Source: Pedobacter sp. SYSU D00535
GTDB lineage: Bacteria; Bacteroidota; Bacteroidia; Sphingobacteriales; Sphingobacteriaceae
Length of the DNA stretch: 64,000 bases
NCBI RefSeq assembly: GCF_017355855.1
Contig: NZ_JAFEWD010000001.1
Span: forward strand, 744,001 to 808,000
Direction of reading: 5' to 3'
Below, piece by piece: positions 31,422 through 41,475 of this stretch. Both the position numbers and the translations under genes were made by a program. The notes beneath the pieces were generated by a model. The model was not told the origin of the DNA and searched no databases. It worked only from the letters and a program-made list of their open reading frames with translations. Positions within the stretch are counted from its first letter, which is position 1. Each line of letters opens with the position of its first letter.

Positions 31422-32678
31422 ATGAAACTTTTCAACTCAACGAAAAACAAAATTAAATCCGCAGTAATCCTTTTAGCAGCCATTGCTTTGATTACCTCTT
31501 GCGGTACCACCGAAAAAACTGCCTCTTCTGGCAGTGATTCATCCAGCAGCGCAGAACCGATTAGGCTAGGTTTTATTCCCCTCACCGACTGTGCTTCCTT
31601 AGTGATGGCAAAAGAACTGGGTTTGTTCGAAAAATATGGTGTAAACGTAGAGTTGTCCAAGGAAGCATCTTGGGCAAATGTTCGGGACAAGCTGTTAACC
31701 GGAGAATTGCAGGGTGCACACTGCCTGTTCAGCATGCCGTTCTCTGTGTACACAGGTGTTGGTGGAAAGTCGGGAAGTGTGATGAAGATTGCAATGATTC
31801 TTAATAATAATGGTCAGGGAATCACCCTTTCAAATAAATTTTGCGATCTCCTCGGATCCAATGAAGTAGCAAAAGTACAAGGTGCCGTCTCAAAGTTGAA
31901 CGCACAAAAGCAGTTGCAGTTTGCGATGACTTTTCCTGGTGGAACCCACGATATCTGGTTGCGCTACTGGATGGCAGCAACCGGCATCGACCAAAAAGCT
32001 GTAGGTATCAAAACCATTCCTCCTCCTCAAATGGTGGCCAATATGAAGGTGGATAATATGGATGGCTATTGTGTTGGAGAACCTTGGAACGGCGTAGCGG
32101 TAAAAGAGAAAATCGGATTTACGCACATCGCTTCGCAGGAGATCTGGCAGAACCATCCGGAAAAAGCACTTGTGGTAAATGAAGCATTTAGCAATGCAAG
32201 TAAAGAAGATCTTAAGAAAATAATGAAGGCAGTGATCGAGGCCTCTATCTGGCTCGACAGCCTGCCAAACCGGAAAAAGGCAGCTCAGATCTTATCGCAC
32301 ACACAATACGTTAACGCCCCTGCAGAAGTGATCGAAGCTCGCTTGATGGGCACGAATAACGTGGGATGCAAATTCGGAGACAGGAAATACACCGACTACA
32401 TGAAATTTTACAACGAGGGGATGACAAACGCACCTCGCAAGTCCTACGGCATCTGGTTTATGACGCAGTTTGTGAGATTCGGTATGCTTTCTACCCCTCC
32501 CGCTGACTATAAGGCAGTGACTGATAAAATAGTAATGACCGATCTGTTCAAAGAAGTGGCAGACGAAATAAAGCTTACCGTTCCGGACGACGACATGAAG
32601 CCTTTTACCATTACCATCGATAAAGCGGTATTTGACCCGAACAACGTTAACGGATACCTCGCTGCTGCAAAGAAATAA
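31422..32678 (+). CDS. nrtA: Nitrate-type ABC transporter substrate-binding lipoprotein
   Basis: Periplasmic receptor for nitrate/nitrite in the NrtA/CmpA family. Lipoprotein signal peptide with lipobox LITSC near residue 29, a serine-rich linker, then RLGFIPLTDCASLVMAKELG, GAHCLFSMPFSVYTG, TFPGGTHDIWLRYW and YCVGEPWN typical of NrtA. The 418 residues match. It is anchored in the inner membrane and delivers substrate to the permease encoded next. Confidence 0.9.
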   Translation: MKLFNSTKNKIKSAVILLAAIALITSCGTTEKTASSGSDSSSSAEPIRLGFIPLTDCASLVMAKELGLFEKYGVNVELSKEASWANVRDKLLTGELQGAHCLFSMPFSVYTGVGGKSGSVMKIAMILNNNGQGITLSNKFCDLLGSNEVAKVQGAVSKLNAQKQLQFAMTFPGGTHDIWLRYWMAATGIDQKAVGIKTIPPPQMVANMKVDNMDGYCVGEPWNGVAVKEKIGFTHIASQEIWQNHPEKALVVNEAFSNASKEDLKKIMKAVIEASIWLDSLPNRKKAAQILSHTQYVNAPAEVIEARLMGTNNVGCKFGDRKYTDYMKFYNEGMTNAPRKSYGIWFMTQFVRFGMLSTPPADYKAVTDKIVMTDLFKEVADEIKLTVPDDDMKPFTITIDKAVFDPNNVNGYLAAAKK

Positions 32679-32697
32679 AGAAAAAAATCCGATACCC

Positions 32698-33468
32698 ATG
32701 AATAAGAATCTATTATCAGTAGCATATTTTATTGCAGGATTCGCAATATTGTTTGCCGGTTGGGAATTAGCAAGTCTAAGTACGAAGGGGGAGCTTCCCT
32801 CCCCTTTCGCTACCATGGCTGTCTTTTTTGAAATGTGGTCCCGACCCTTTTACGATGCAGGACCTAACGACAAAGGAATAGGCATCCAACTACTTGCATC
32901 GTTAAAAAGAGTATTCGTTGGTTTCGGCATCGGGACATTGATAGCAGTACCGGTCGGGTTCCTTATCGGTTCAAACCGCATCGTGTTCAACATCCTCAAC
33001 CCGGTGATCCAGGTGTTAAAGCCAGTATCACCTCTGGCCTGGTTTCCACTTGGACTTGCCATGATGAAAGTATCCGATAAAGCAACCCTGTTCGTTATCA
33101 TCATCACCTCACTTTGGCCTACCCTGATCAATACTGCTCTTGGAGTAGCATCTGTTCCTCAGGACCATAAGAACGTGGGCAAAGCCTTCGGATTCTCCAC
33201 CTGGAAATACATCACCAAAATTTTATTACCTGCCAGTCTTCCACTAATTATCACGGGACTGCGTCTCAGCATTAGTGTTGCCTGGCTGGTAATTGTAGCG
33301 GCTGAAATGCTGTCAGGAGGAGTTGGAATAGGATTTTTTGTATGGGATAGCTGGAATGCACTCAGCCTCGAGAAAGTTATTTCCGCCATTCTGATCATCG
33401 GAATCATGGGACTGCTGCTCGACAAGATCTTCGCAGTGATCCAAAAGAAATTCACCTACGCTATCTAA
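32698..33468 (+). CDS. nrtB: Nitrate-type ABC transporter permease
   Basis: Inner-membrane permease of the NrtB/SsuC type with about six helices. The EAA-like loop is seen in KNVGKAFGFSTWKYITKILL followed by PASLPLIITGLRLS. ATG 32698 (MNKNLLSVAYFIAGF) gives 256 residues; a longer open frame to 32632 only overlaps the end of nrtA. It partners the ATPase encoded next. Confidence 0.9.
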   Translation: MNKNLLSVAYFIAGFAILFAGWELASLSTKGELPSPFATMAVFFEMWSRPFYDAGPNDKGIGIQLLASLKRVFVGFGIGTLIAVPVGFLIGSNRIVFNILNPVIQVLKPVSPLAWFPLGLAMMKVSDKATLFVIIITSLWPTLINTALGVASVPQDHKNVGKAFGFSTWKYITKILLPASLPLIITGLRLSISVAWLVIVAAEMLSGGVGIGFFVWDSWNALSLEKVISAILIIGIMGLLLDKIFAVIQKKFTYAI

Positions 33469-33494
33469 AACGTAACACTTAAAATTTGATTGAG

Positions 33495-34370
33495 ATGGAA
33501 ACAGTTGAAATACACACTCCCACAGAAAAAAGCTTCGCAGAATCAGTTATCGCAGAAGCATTAAATACTCCATTAAGTATCGATGTTGACAATGTTACCG
33601 TCAGCTTTCCTTCCTCCAAGGGTAAAGGCATTTATACTGCGGTAAAAGAAATCAGTCTAAAAGTTAAAAAAGGAGAGATTATTTCTCTGATTGGCCACTC
33701 CGGCTGTGGAAAATCAACCTTAATGGGAACAATAAGCGGAATGGTAAAACCCACTACGGGGACGGTCACCGCGAACGGAAACCGGGTAACAGGTCCTGGT
33801 CCTGACCGCGGCATTGTGTTCCAAAACTACTCGCTCCTCCCCTGGCTCACGGTTTTTCAAAATATTTACGAGGCAGTCGACTCTGCCATCAAAGGAAAAT
33901 CTACCTCTAAAAAAAAAGAACTAGTTGAGCAAAATTTAAAGATGGTGAACCTCTGGAGTCACAAAGACAAACTTCCGGGGCAGCTCTCCGGCGGAATGAA
34001 ACAGCGTGTCGCCATCGCCCGGGCCTTCGCCATCAACCCTAGTATTCTACTACTCGACGAGCCTTTTGGCGCGTTGGATGCGCTAACGAAAAGCTCCATG
34101 CATGTAGAACTTCTCAAGCTCTGGAACCTGGATAACCGCCAAAAGACAATTGTAATGGTGACTCATGATATTGAAGAAGCAATATTCCTGTCGGACAGAG
34201 TTGTAGTGTTGAACAACGGCCCGGCGGCCACCATCAAAGAAATTGTAGACGTTCACCTTGAACGACCAAGAAACAAAAAGGATATCGTTCACGATCCGGA
34301 ATACATGAAAATCCACGACCGCCTCTTAAGCTTACTGATCGACAAATTTTCCATCCACGACATCCATTAA
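33495..34370 (+). CDS. nrtC: Nitrate-type ABC transporter ATP-binding protein
   Basis: Cytoplasmic ATPase of the importer. After a 25-residue N-terminal tail come Walker A (GHSGCGKST), Q-loop ([10 protein letters not shown]), signature LSGGMKQR, Walker B ([12 protein letters not shown]) and switch His (MVTHDIEEA). ATG 33495 gives 291 residues, slightly longer than NrtD alone and lacking the second, NrtA-like domain found in cyanobacterial NrtC, so the symbol is approximate. Confidence 0.88.
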   Translation: METVEIHTPTEKSFAESVIAEALNTPLSIDVDNVTVSFPSSKGKGIYTAVKEISLKVKKGEIISLIGHSGCGKSTLMGTISGMVKPTTGTVTANGNRVTGPGPDRGIVFQNYSLLPWLTVFQNIYEAVDSAIKGKSTSKKKELVEQNLKMVNLWSHKDKLPGQLSGGMKQRVAIARAFAINPSILLLDEPFGALDALTKSSMHVELLKLWNLDNRQKTIVMVTHDIEEAIFLSDRVVVLNNGPAATIKEIVDVHLERPRNKKDIVHDPEYMKIHDRLLSLLIDKFSIHDIH

Positions 34371-34394
34371 TAACATATACAAATACGAAAGGTA

Positions 34395-35708
34395 ATGAAT
34401 AAGCCACTATCGAAATTAAACATCTTCAGTGCAAAAGGTATACAGATGAGAACGTTTCACATCACCTGGGTTACATTCTTCTTCTGTTTTTTTGGTTGGT
34501 TTGGGATTGCGCCGCTGATGCCGGTTGTGAGAGAACAACTTGGGCTGAACAAAGAGCAAGTAGGAAACATTATCATCGCTTCTGTTTCAGCAACAATCAT
34601 CGCACGATTGGTAATTGGAAAACTATGTGATAGCCTGGGCCCACGCCTTTCATATACCATTTTGCTACTCGTCGGCTCGATTCCTGTAATTGGGATAGGC
34701 TTAAGCAATAGCTACGAGAGCTTTCTCTTGTTCCGGTTCATGATCGGGATTATCGGAGCTTCATTCGTGATTACCCAGTTTCACACTTCCATGATGTTTG
34801 CCCCAAATGTCATCGGCACAGCCAATGCTGTATCGGGCGGCTGGGGAAATTTGGGCGGCGGGGTTACCAACCTCGCGATGCCTTTGATAGCGTCAGTATT
34901 TGTTTCCCTCGGCTTTTCCACAGAAGCAGATTCCTGGAGATACGCCATGATTATTCCGGGTGTGATCCTGATTGTCATGGCTTTCATCTATTTCAAATAC
35001 ACAAAGGATACACCTGCAGGCAACTTCCGTGAGATCAGCAGAGCAAAAAAGGTCAAAACCAAAGGCACTTTCACTTTGGCGATGAAAGACTACCGGACCT
35101 GGGCGCTGGCATTTGCCTACGCCGCTTGTTTCGGTATTGAAATAACCGTCGACAATGTTGCTGCAACGTTTTTTGTTGACAACTATAACGCTTCGCTAAT
35201 CCTGGCCGGCGCACTTGCTGCCTCTTTTGGCCTGATGAATATTTTTGCAAGAGCCCTGGGTGGGTACTTCAGCGATAAAGTCGGACAGATCTACGGTTTA
35301 AGAGGTAAAGGTTTATTACTAGGCCTGTTCCTTGTACTGGAAGGGATCGGCATTGCCTATTTCGCCCAAGCCGGATCGTTAACTGCTGCAATTGTAGCAA
35401 TGTTGATCTTTGCTTTATTTTTAAAAATGGCAAATGGTGGAACGTACTCAATCGTCCCATTTGTAAATAAAAAAGCTATCGGTTCTGTCAGCGGCATTGT
35501 GGGAGCTGGAGGAAACATCGGCGCAATGCTCGCAGGATTCCTGTTCAAGGCAACCTCGATCACTTATGCAGATGCTTTTTTGTATCTGGGAATAGCAGTA
35601 GTGGTGATCGGAGTGATAATCGCCGTGATTCCATTCGAGACAGAAACTTCTAGAGCAGAGGCAGACGTATTAGATGCCGAACTGAAACCAACACTACAAA
35701 CTGTTTAA
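34395..35708 (+). CDS. NarK/NasA-type nitrate/nitrite major facilitator transporter
   Basis: Twelve-helix MFS transporter of 437 residues in the nitrate-nitrite porter family. Both nitrate signature motifs are visible: GGWGNLGGGVTNL in helix 5 and GIVGAGGNIGAML in helix 11. The arginine in FRFMIGI corresponds to the substrate-binding residue of NarK. A second, proton-coupled uptake or nitrite-export route beside the ABC system is thus present in the same operon. Confidence 0.92.
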   Translation: MNKPLSKLNIFSAKGIQMRTFHITWVTFFFCFFGWFGIAPLMPVVREQLGLNKEQVGNIIIASVSATIIARLVIGKLCDSLGPRLSYTILLLVGSIPVIGIGLSNSYESFLLFRFMIGIIGASFVITQFHTSMMFAPNVIGTANAVSGGWGNLGGGVTNLAMPLIASVFVSLGFSTEADSWRYAMIIPGVILIVMAFIYFKYTKDTPAGNFREISRAKKVKTKGTFTLAMKDYRTWALAFAYAACFGIEITVDNVAATFFVDNYNASLILAGALAASFGLMNIFARALGGYFSDKVGQIYGLRGKGLLLGLFLVLEGIGIAYFAQAGSLTAAIVAMLIFALFLKMANGGTYSIVPFVNKKAIGSVSGIVGAGGNIGAMLAGFLFKATSITYADAFLYLGIAVVVIGVIIAVIPFETETSRAEADVLDAELKPTLQTV

Positions 35709-35731
35709 TTCACCAAATTCAAGGAGATTGC

Positions 35732-38700
35732 ATGGAGCATAAGAAAGGCGGAAACTCATTCACAAGCACTTGCGGCTATTGCGGAGTGGGATGTGGAGTA
35801 GTGGTAGATATTGAGAAAAATGGCTCGATAACGGTAACTGGTGATAAAGATCATCCGGTAAACAAGGGGATGCTCTGCAGCAAAGGGATGAACCTGCAGT
35901 ACACGGTGAACGATAAAAGCGACCGCTTACTGTATCCGGAAATGCGGTTTAACAAAAACATGCCGAGACAACGGGTCTCCTGGGATGCTGCCTTGGAGCG
36001 CACAGCTGCTGTTTTTAAAACCTTTATCGATAAATACGGCCCTGACTCGGTTGCATTTTACGCTTCTGGACAGTGTTTAACCGAAGAGTACTACGTTATC
36101 AACAAGCTGATTAAAGGCTTTATTGGAAGTAATAACATCGACACGAATTCCCGCCTGTGTATGAGCAGCGCGGTAGTGGGATACAAAATGTCCTTAGGGG
36201 AAGATAGTGTTCCTGTTTGTTATGACGACATCGAACTGGCAGATTGCTTTTACGTGACGGGAGCTAATCCCGCCTGGTGTCATCCCATCTTATGGAGACG
36301 AGTTGAAGCCCACAAATCCGCCAATCCCGATGTAAAAATCATTGTGGTAGATCCAAGGGTTACGGATACCTGCTCTGTTGCTGATCTTCATCTTCAGATT
36401 AATCCGGGAACAGACGTTACCTTAAATTACGCCATCGGCAGGGCCCTGATCGAGCGGGGCGATATCGACACCGAATTTATAAACAACCACACAGAGGGCT
36501 ACCTGAAATACCGGGAGATGGTATTTCGGAAGAGTTTGTACGAAGCCGCTATCATTTGCGGAGTCAGTGAAGACGATATCAGGCTGGCAGCCGAATACAT
36601 CGGGAACGCCCGCGGCTTTCTGACTATGTGGACTATGGGGCTTAACCAAAGTGCCGTTGGCGTAAATAAAAATCTCAGTCTGATAAATCTCAATCTGATC
36701 ACCGGTCATATTGGCAAGCCCGGTTCAGGTCCGTTCTCTTTAACGGGACAACCCAACGCTATGGGTGGCCGGGAAGTAGGTGGTTTGTCGAACTTGCTTC
36801 CAGCACACCGCAACCTGGCCAATCCTCTTCACCGCGGAGAGGTACAAAAATTTTGGGGAAGCGGACCCATCGCTGAAAAGCCCGGCTTAACTGCTACCGA
36901 AATGTTTGAAGCCTTGAACGACGGTCGCTTGAAAGCTATTTGGATCCTTTGTACCAACCCGCTCACTAGTTTGCCAAACGCACGTTTCGCGGAAGAAGCG
37001 TTAAAAAAGGCAAAATTTGTGGTAGTTCAGGAAATCAGCAATAAGCCTGAAACTTTAAAATACGCAGATGTGGTGCTCCCTGCTGCAGCATGGGCAGAAA
37101 AAGAAGGCACCATGACTAACTCTGAAAGACGCATCAGCCATCTTAACAAAATTGTGCCCCCCCCTGGAGAGGCCCTTCCTGATGCTGAAATCATCTGTCG
37201 TTTTGCACAAAAGATGGGATTCTCTGGATTTGACTTCGCTTCGTCGGAAGAGATCTATAAGGAACATGCTAAACTTACTGACAAAACCAGTATCAATATA
37301 AAAGGGCTGGACTACAGCATAATTAAAGCCAATAAAACCATACAATGGCCATTCAATAAAAGAAATAACACGAGCACTAAGCGGCTTTTCGTGGACAAAA
37401 AATTCTATACTCCTTCTCAAAAAGCAATTCTTCATGCACCTGAGGATATTTTCAGCAGTGAGGCCCCTGATGCTGACTTTCCATTTATCCTCACCACCGG
37501 CCGTATCCGTGACCAGTGGCATACTATGAGCAAAACAGGCAAGGTAAATAAGCTAAAACAGCACATTTCACAGGCGTTTATCGAAATCCACCCGGAAGAT
37601 GCAGAGCGATTAGGACTTAAAGAAGGTGAAATAGCGGTGGTGAAATCCCGTCGTGGTGACGTCCGGGTGAGGGCAAAAGTTTCGGCTACGATAAAGCCCG
37701 GAGTGGTCTTCCTTCCCATGCATTGGGGTAAAATTTTAGGTAGCGATTTGAATCGTGCCAACAACGTTACCAGTGCTTTACTCGACCCCCTCTCTAAGGA
37801 ACCCGACTTCAAATACTGTGCAGTTAGCGTAGAAAAATATAAGAAACCGGCACAACGAATTGTAGTCATCGGCGCCGGAGCAGGTGCTTTCGGATTTGTT
37901 AAAAGCTACAGGGAAATTAATCAGGACGATCAAATCACCATTTTCAGCAAGGAAAACTTTCCTTTTTACAATCGGGTGATGCTGCCAGACTATATCAGTG
38001 GTGAGCAACAGTGGGAACAACTGGTAAAGATGAAAGACTCGGAAGAACCTGAATACAATATCAGGCTTTTAAGAGGAGTGAGCGTGGAGAAAGTAAACAG
38101 GGAAGAGAAATACGTTATCGACTCGAGAGGTCAGAAAACAGAGTATGACATTCTTATCATGGCAACCGGTAGTCGTGCAGCAGTTCCGAAGAACGTCCCT
38201 TCCCTGCCTGGTATTTTCACGATGCGCAGTCGTACGGATGCCGACAACTTCAAGAAACATATTCCCAAGCAAGCCCATGTGCTGATCGTTGGCGGCGGAC
38301 TGCTGGGACTGGAAATGGCAGCCTCGTTGCGGGAAATCGGAGTTAAAGTAACGATCGTGCAACGTATTTCACGATTCCTTAATCGCCAGTTAGATGCTCT
38401 TGGAAGCCAGTTATTACACGAAGAGATGGTAGACCAGGGCTGCGATATTTATTACAACGACGAAGTTCAACTTTTCTACGGAAGAAATAAATTAACGGGA
38501 GTTGGACTGGCAAGTGGCAGAAAGATCGATTGCGATGCCATGATTCTTGCTATCGGAACAGTTCCGAATATAGAATTGGCGAAGGATATAGATCTGGATT
38601 GTAAGCGCGGGGTAGTGGTAAACGAAAGACTCCAGACTTCAGATCCATCCATCTTTGCTATTGGAGAAATCGCAGAGTTTGAAGGCACGCTGTACGGTAT

Positions 38701-39253
38701 CACGGCAGCAGCAGAAGAACAGGCAGATGTAGTGGCAAAGTTCCTTAACGGCGATATCGCCAGCTACTATAAAGGCAGCCTCTTCATGAATATCATAAAA
38801 ATCCAAGGTTTTGATCTTTGCAGCATTGGTTTGCCTGAATCGCCGGATGACAAACACTATGAAGAGATCGTGTTCATAGACAAAGCAAAAAGATATTACA
38901 AGAAGTGCATTATCCATGAGGACCGGCTTGTTGGTGCCATATTAATTGGCGACAAAACCGAGTTTCAGGAGTTTCGGGAGCTCATCGGCAAGAAAATCGA
39001 ACTGAGCGAGAAACGAATTCAGCTGCTAAGAAGCGGTAAAAAAGCAGATCCGGTACTGGGAAAACTGGTTTGCAGTTGTAATAATGTTGGTTCTGAAAAC
39101 ATCAAAAGTAAAATTCAGGCCGGTTGCACAGACCTCAAACAACTTTGTGCCGCTACTGGCGCGGGCACTGGTTGCGGCTCTTGTCGCCCGGAAGTAAAAC
39201 GCCTACTGGAAGTGAGTTTAGAGGAACTAATCACAGAAAATGCTGTTGTATGA
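35732..39253 (+). CDS. Assimilatory nitrate reductase fused to a flavin/NADH and [2Fe-2S] module (NasC-NasB-like)
   Basis: Reduces nitrate to nitrite. Three parts in 1173 residues: (1) about 1-705, molybdopterin oxidoreductase with an N-terminal [4Fe-4S] motif (cysteines 14, 17, 21 and 49) and the molybdenum-ligand cysteine in NSRLCMSSAV (residue 143); (2) about 709-1100, FAD/NAD(P) oxidoreductase (VVIGAGAGAFG; LIVGGGLLGLEMA); (3) a C-terminal BFD-like [2Fe-2S] unit (CSCNNV ... GTGCGSC). The last two resemble NirB's N-terminal half. In Bacillus the reductase and electron-transfer parts are separate proteins. An AAGGAG lies 10 bases before the ATG. Confidence 0.93.
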   Translation: MEHKKGGNSFTSTCGYCGVGCGVVVDIEKNGSITVTGDKDHPVNKGMLCSKGMNLQYTVNDKSDRLLYPEMRFNKNMPRQRVSWDAALERTAAVFKTFIDKYGPDSVAFYASGQCLTEEYYVINKLIKGFIGSNNIDTNSRLCMSSAVVGYKMSLGEDSVPVCYDDIELADCFYVTGANPAWCHPILWRRVEAHKSANPDVKIIVVDPRVTDTCSVADLHLQINPGTDVTLNYAIGRALIERGDIDTEFINNHTEGYLKYREMVFRKSLYEAAIICGVSEDDIRLAAEYIGNARGFLTMWTMGLNQSAVGVNKNLSLINLNLITGHIGKPGSGPFSLTGQPNAMGGREVGGLSNLLPAHRNLANPLHRGEVQKFWGSGPIAEKPGLTATEMFEALNDGRLKAIWILCTNPLTSLPNARFAEEALKKAKFVVVQEISNKPETLKYADVVLPAAAWAEKEGTMTNSERRISHLNKIVPPPGEALPDAEIICRFAQKMGFSGFDFASSEEIYKEHAKLTDKTSINIKGLDYSIIKANKTIQWPFNKRNNTSTKRLFVDKKFYTPSQKAILHAPEDIFSSEAPDADFPFILTTGRIRDQWHTMSKTGKVNKLKQHISQAFIEIHPEDAERLGLKEGEIAVVKSRRGDVRVRAKVSATIKPGVVFLPMHWGKILGSDLNRANNVTSALLDPLSKEPDFKYCAVSVEKYKKPAQRIVVIGAGAGAFGFVKSYREINQDDQITIFSKENFPFYNRVMLPDYISGEQQWEQLVKMKDSEEPEYNIRLLRGVSVEKVNREEKYVIDSRGQKTEYDILIMATGSRAAVPKNVPSLPGIFTMRSRTDADNFKKHIPKQAHVLIVGGGLLGLEMAASLREIGVKVTIVQRISRFLNRQLDALGSQLLHEEMVDQGCDIYYNDEVQLFYGRNKLTGVGLASGRKIDCDAMILAIGTVPNIELAKDIDLDCKRGVVVNERLQTSDPSIFAIGEIAEFEGTLYGITAAAEEQADVVAKFLNGDIASYYKGSLFMNIIKIQGFDLCSIGLPESPDDKHYEEIVFIDKAKRYYKKCIIHEDRLVGAILIGDKTEFQEFRELIGKKIELSEKRIQLLRSGKKADPVLGKLVCSCNNVGSENIKSKIQAGCTDLKQLCAATGAGTGCGSCRPEVKRLLEVSLEELITENAVV

Positions 39254-40743
39254 AAGAGATCACCGAGACAAATTATATCATAAAAGTCAACTTGCCCGGC
39301 GGCATTGTGGCCGCCGGCGACCTGTTAGAGATCTTAAAAGCAGCAGAGAAAGCGGGCATTACTAAAGTCAGCCTGGGCAATCGCCAGCAACTCTTCTTGA
39401 ATGTTAGCGAGCAGGAACTGGAAGACCTGGAACACGAATTTCTCATTGCAGATATTGAATACGAGAAAAACGAGGACAGCTACCCAAACATCATCAGTTC
39501 TTATGTCTCGGAAGATATCTTCAGTACGTCGAACTGGTTACGGGAAGGAGTATATAAGGACATCCTTGATTTATTTGATTATCAGCCCAAACTGAAAATC
39601 AACCTGGCGGATAACAACCAGACATTCATCCCATTTTTTACCGGAAATCTCAATTTCATCGCTTCGGCAGTAAGTAATTTCTGGCATCTCCACATCCGCT
39701 TCCCCAAAACAAACACCTTCTTCTACTGGCCCTCCCTGGTGTACACAGAAGATATTCCTTTACTGAGCAAGCTGATAGAGGAGAAAATTTTTGGACAGAA
39801 AGAGCTATTCTACGACAAGGAAGGCATCGACGGACAGGAGCTCTTTGACTCTGTTACTTCCGAGAAACGTTTTATAGATCAACCAATCACAGAGCCACTC
39901 CGTCTACCTGATTTTCAACTCCCTTATTACGAAGGGTTTAATAAATATGGTAATAAATTCTGGCTGGGTATCTATAAACGCAACGAAGAATATTCGGTAG
40001 CGTTTCTAAAAGATATCTGCTCTGTTTGCCTGCAAACTCGTGTGGGGCAGATTTATACCACGCCCTGGAAGTCGCTCATTATAAAAGACATCAACCCGGA
40101 AGACCGCAAGCTATGGAACTTTGTGCTGGCTAAGAACCGGATCAACGTTCGCCACGCTTCTAACGAGCTTAACTGGCAGATCGAGGATCAATGTGCCTAC
40201 GGACTACAGCTTAAACAAAAGCTCGTGAGATACTTCGATCAGGAGGACATTCGAACATTTAAGCTCTGTTTCGCTATTAAAACCAATCCTAAAACGGGCT
40301 TGTTCGGATCGGTTATCATTCGAAAACAGTTTGAAGTTGGCCCAGAAGCTCAGGAACAGTTCGACATACTTCACACGCGTGATTTCAATCCCAACTCCAA
40401 AGACTTCATCCTGTATCGCAATAACGTTAGCCTCGAAAAATTACCGGAAGAGCTCGCCGGGCTGACCGACTATTTTTATGATCTCCAAATCGGAGACAAC
40501 ACCTTCACGACTACCAGTTTAGCCAATCAGGAGGAGACATCAAACTTCGAGGATGAAAAAGTGTTAATCCATCAGTGTAAACATTGTGGAACAATCTATG
40601 ACCCAACTTATGGCGACGATCTTAATAACATTAAAGCAGGCACAACTTTTAATTTTTTACCGGAAGCCTATAGCTGCCCTACCTGCGATTCTCCAAAGTC
40701 AGATTTTTTAGAGGTAGATAAAAATTCATTGGTACATTTGTGA
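39250..40743 (+). CDS. Rubredoxin fused to a sulfite/nitrite-reductase-like scaffold without siroheme ligands
   Basis: The 497-residue protein starts MKEITETNYIIKVNLPGGIV at 39250, overlapping the reductase stop (ATGA). The first about 430 residues resemble nitrite/sulfite reductase ferredoxin-like repeats (GITKVSLGNRQQLFLNV; CLQTRVGQIYTTPW), but the Cx5C ... Cx3C set that holds siroheme and [4Fe-4S] is absent. The last 60 residues are a rubredoxin (CKHCGTIYDPTYGD near 442, CPTC near 475). It probably passes electrons within the nitrate pathway; this is inference from context. An upstream frame extension to 39124 lies inside the previous gene. Confidence 0.8.
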   Translation: MKEITETNYIIKVNLPGGIVAAGDLLEILKAAEKAGITKVSLGNRQQLFLNVSEQELEDLEHEFLIADIEYEKNEDSYPNIISSYVSEDIFSTSNWLREGVYKDILDLFDYQPKLKINLADNNQTFIPFFTGNLNFIASAVSNFWHLHIRFPKTNTFFYWPSLVYTEDIPLLSKLIEEKIFGQKELFYDKEGIDGQELFDSVTSEKRFIDQPITEPLRLPDFQLPYYEGFNKYGNKFWLGIYKRNEEYSVAFLKDICSVCLQTRVGQIYTTPWKSLIIKDINPEDRKLWNFVLAKNRINVRHASNELNWQIEDQCAYGLQLKQKLVRYFDQEDIRTFKLCFAIKTNPKTGLFGSVIIRKQFEVGPEAQEQFDILHTRDFNPNSKDFILYRNNVSLEKLPEELAGLTDYFYDLQIGDNTFTTTSLANQEETSNFEDEKVLIHQCKHCGTIYDPTYGDDLNNIKAGTTFNFLPEAYSCPTCDSPKSDFLEVDKNSLVHL

Positions 40744-40746
40744 GAG

Positions 40747-41475
40747 ATGGATTACAATGTACTCTTGGCTTTATCCCTTTTCATTATTGGCTTTTTGTAC
40801 GCTTCAGTTGGCCATGGCGGTGCTAGCGGGTACCTGGCCGTGCTTTCCATTTTTTCCATTCCAGTGGCAGAATACAAGCCGCTGATTCTTGTGTTGAACA
40901 TCCTGGTAGCCGGCACCGGATTTGTCCAATTTGCTCGGGCAGGTTATTTCAAATGGAAACTGTGTTGGCCATTTCTACTAACGTCTATTCCTGCCGCCTT
41001 TGTCGGGTCAAAAATGGCCGTGAAAGGCGACATATATAACTTACTGTTGGGTCTGGCCTTAATAATTCCAGTTATACGTCTGCTAGGCTTTTCCCCCGCA
41101 GAAAAAATTAAAAAGGAAGTACAAGTACCATTGGCTATCGGACTCGGCATTGTCCTCGGTTTCCTTTCGGGCATGTTAAGCATCGGAGGTGGTATCTTTT
41201 TAAGCCCGCTGCTCATGCTTTTAGCATGGGCGAATGCCAAAGAAGCTGCTACCGCCTCTGCATTATTTATAGTACTGAATTCTGTTTCAGGACTGTTGGG
41301 ACATCCGGGAGAGATTGTTGCTACTCCTTCGGCTACAATATGGTTTCTTGCTGCTTTCGCAGGAGGCATCACCGGAGCTTATTTTGGAAGCCAGCAATTC
41401 AGGATGGCTACAGTACGTTATCTGTTAACAGCAGTTTTAGCCATTGCTTCGGCAAAGCTGATATTTTTTATGTGA
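40747..41475 (+). CDS. TauE/SafE-family permease
   Basis: Inner-membrane protein of 242 residues with about eight helices. Characteristic motifs are GHGGASGYLAVLS near the N-terminus and SGMLSIGGGIFLSPLLMLL in the middle repeat. TauE proteins usually move sulfite, sulfoacetate or other small anions out of the cell. In this operon a nitrite or related anion is a reasonable guess. It starts 3 bases after the rubredoxin gene's stop and overlaps moaA by one base (TGATG). Confidence 0.88.
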   Translation: MDYNVLLALSLFIIGFLYASVGHGGASGYLAVLSIFSIPVAEYKPLILVLNILVAGTGFVQFARAGYFKWKLCWPFLLTSIPAAFVGSKMAVKGDIYNLLLGLALIIPVIRLLGFSPAEKIKKEVQVPLAIGLGIVLGFLSGMLSIGGGIFLSPLLMLLAWANAKEAATASALFIVLNSVSGLLGHPGEIVATPSATIWFLAAFAGGITGAYFGSQQFRMATVRYLLTAVLAIASAKLIFFM

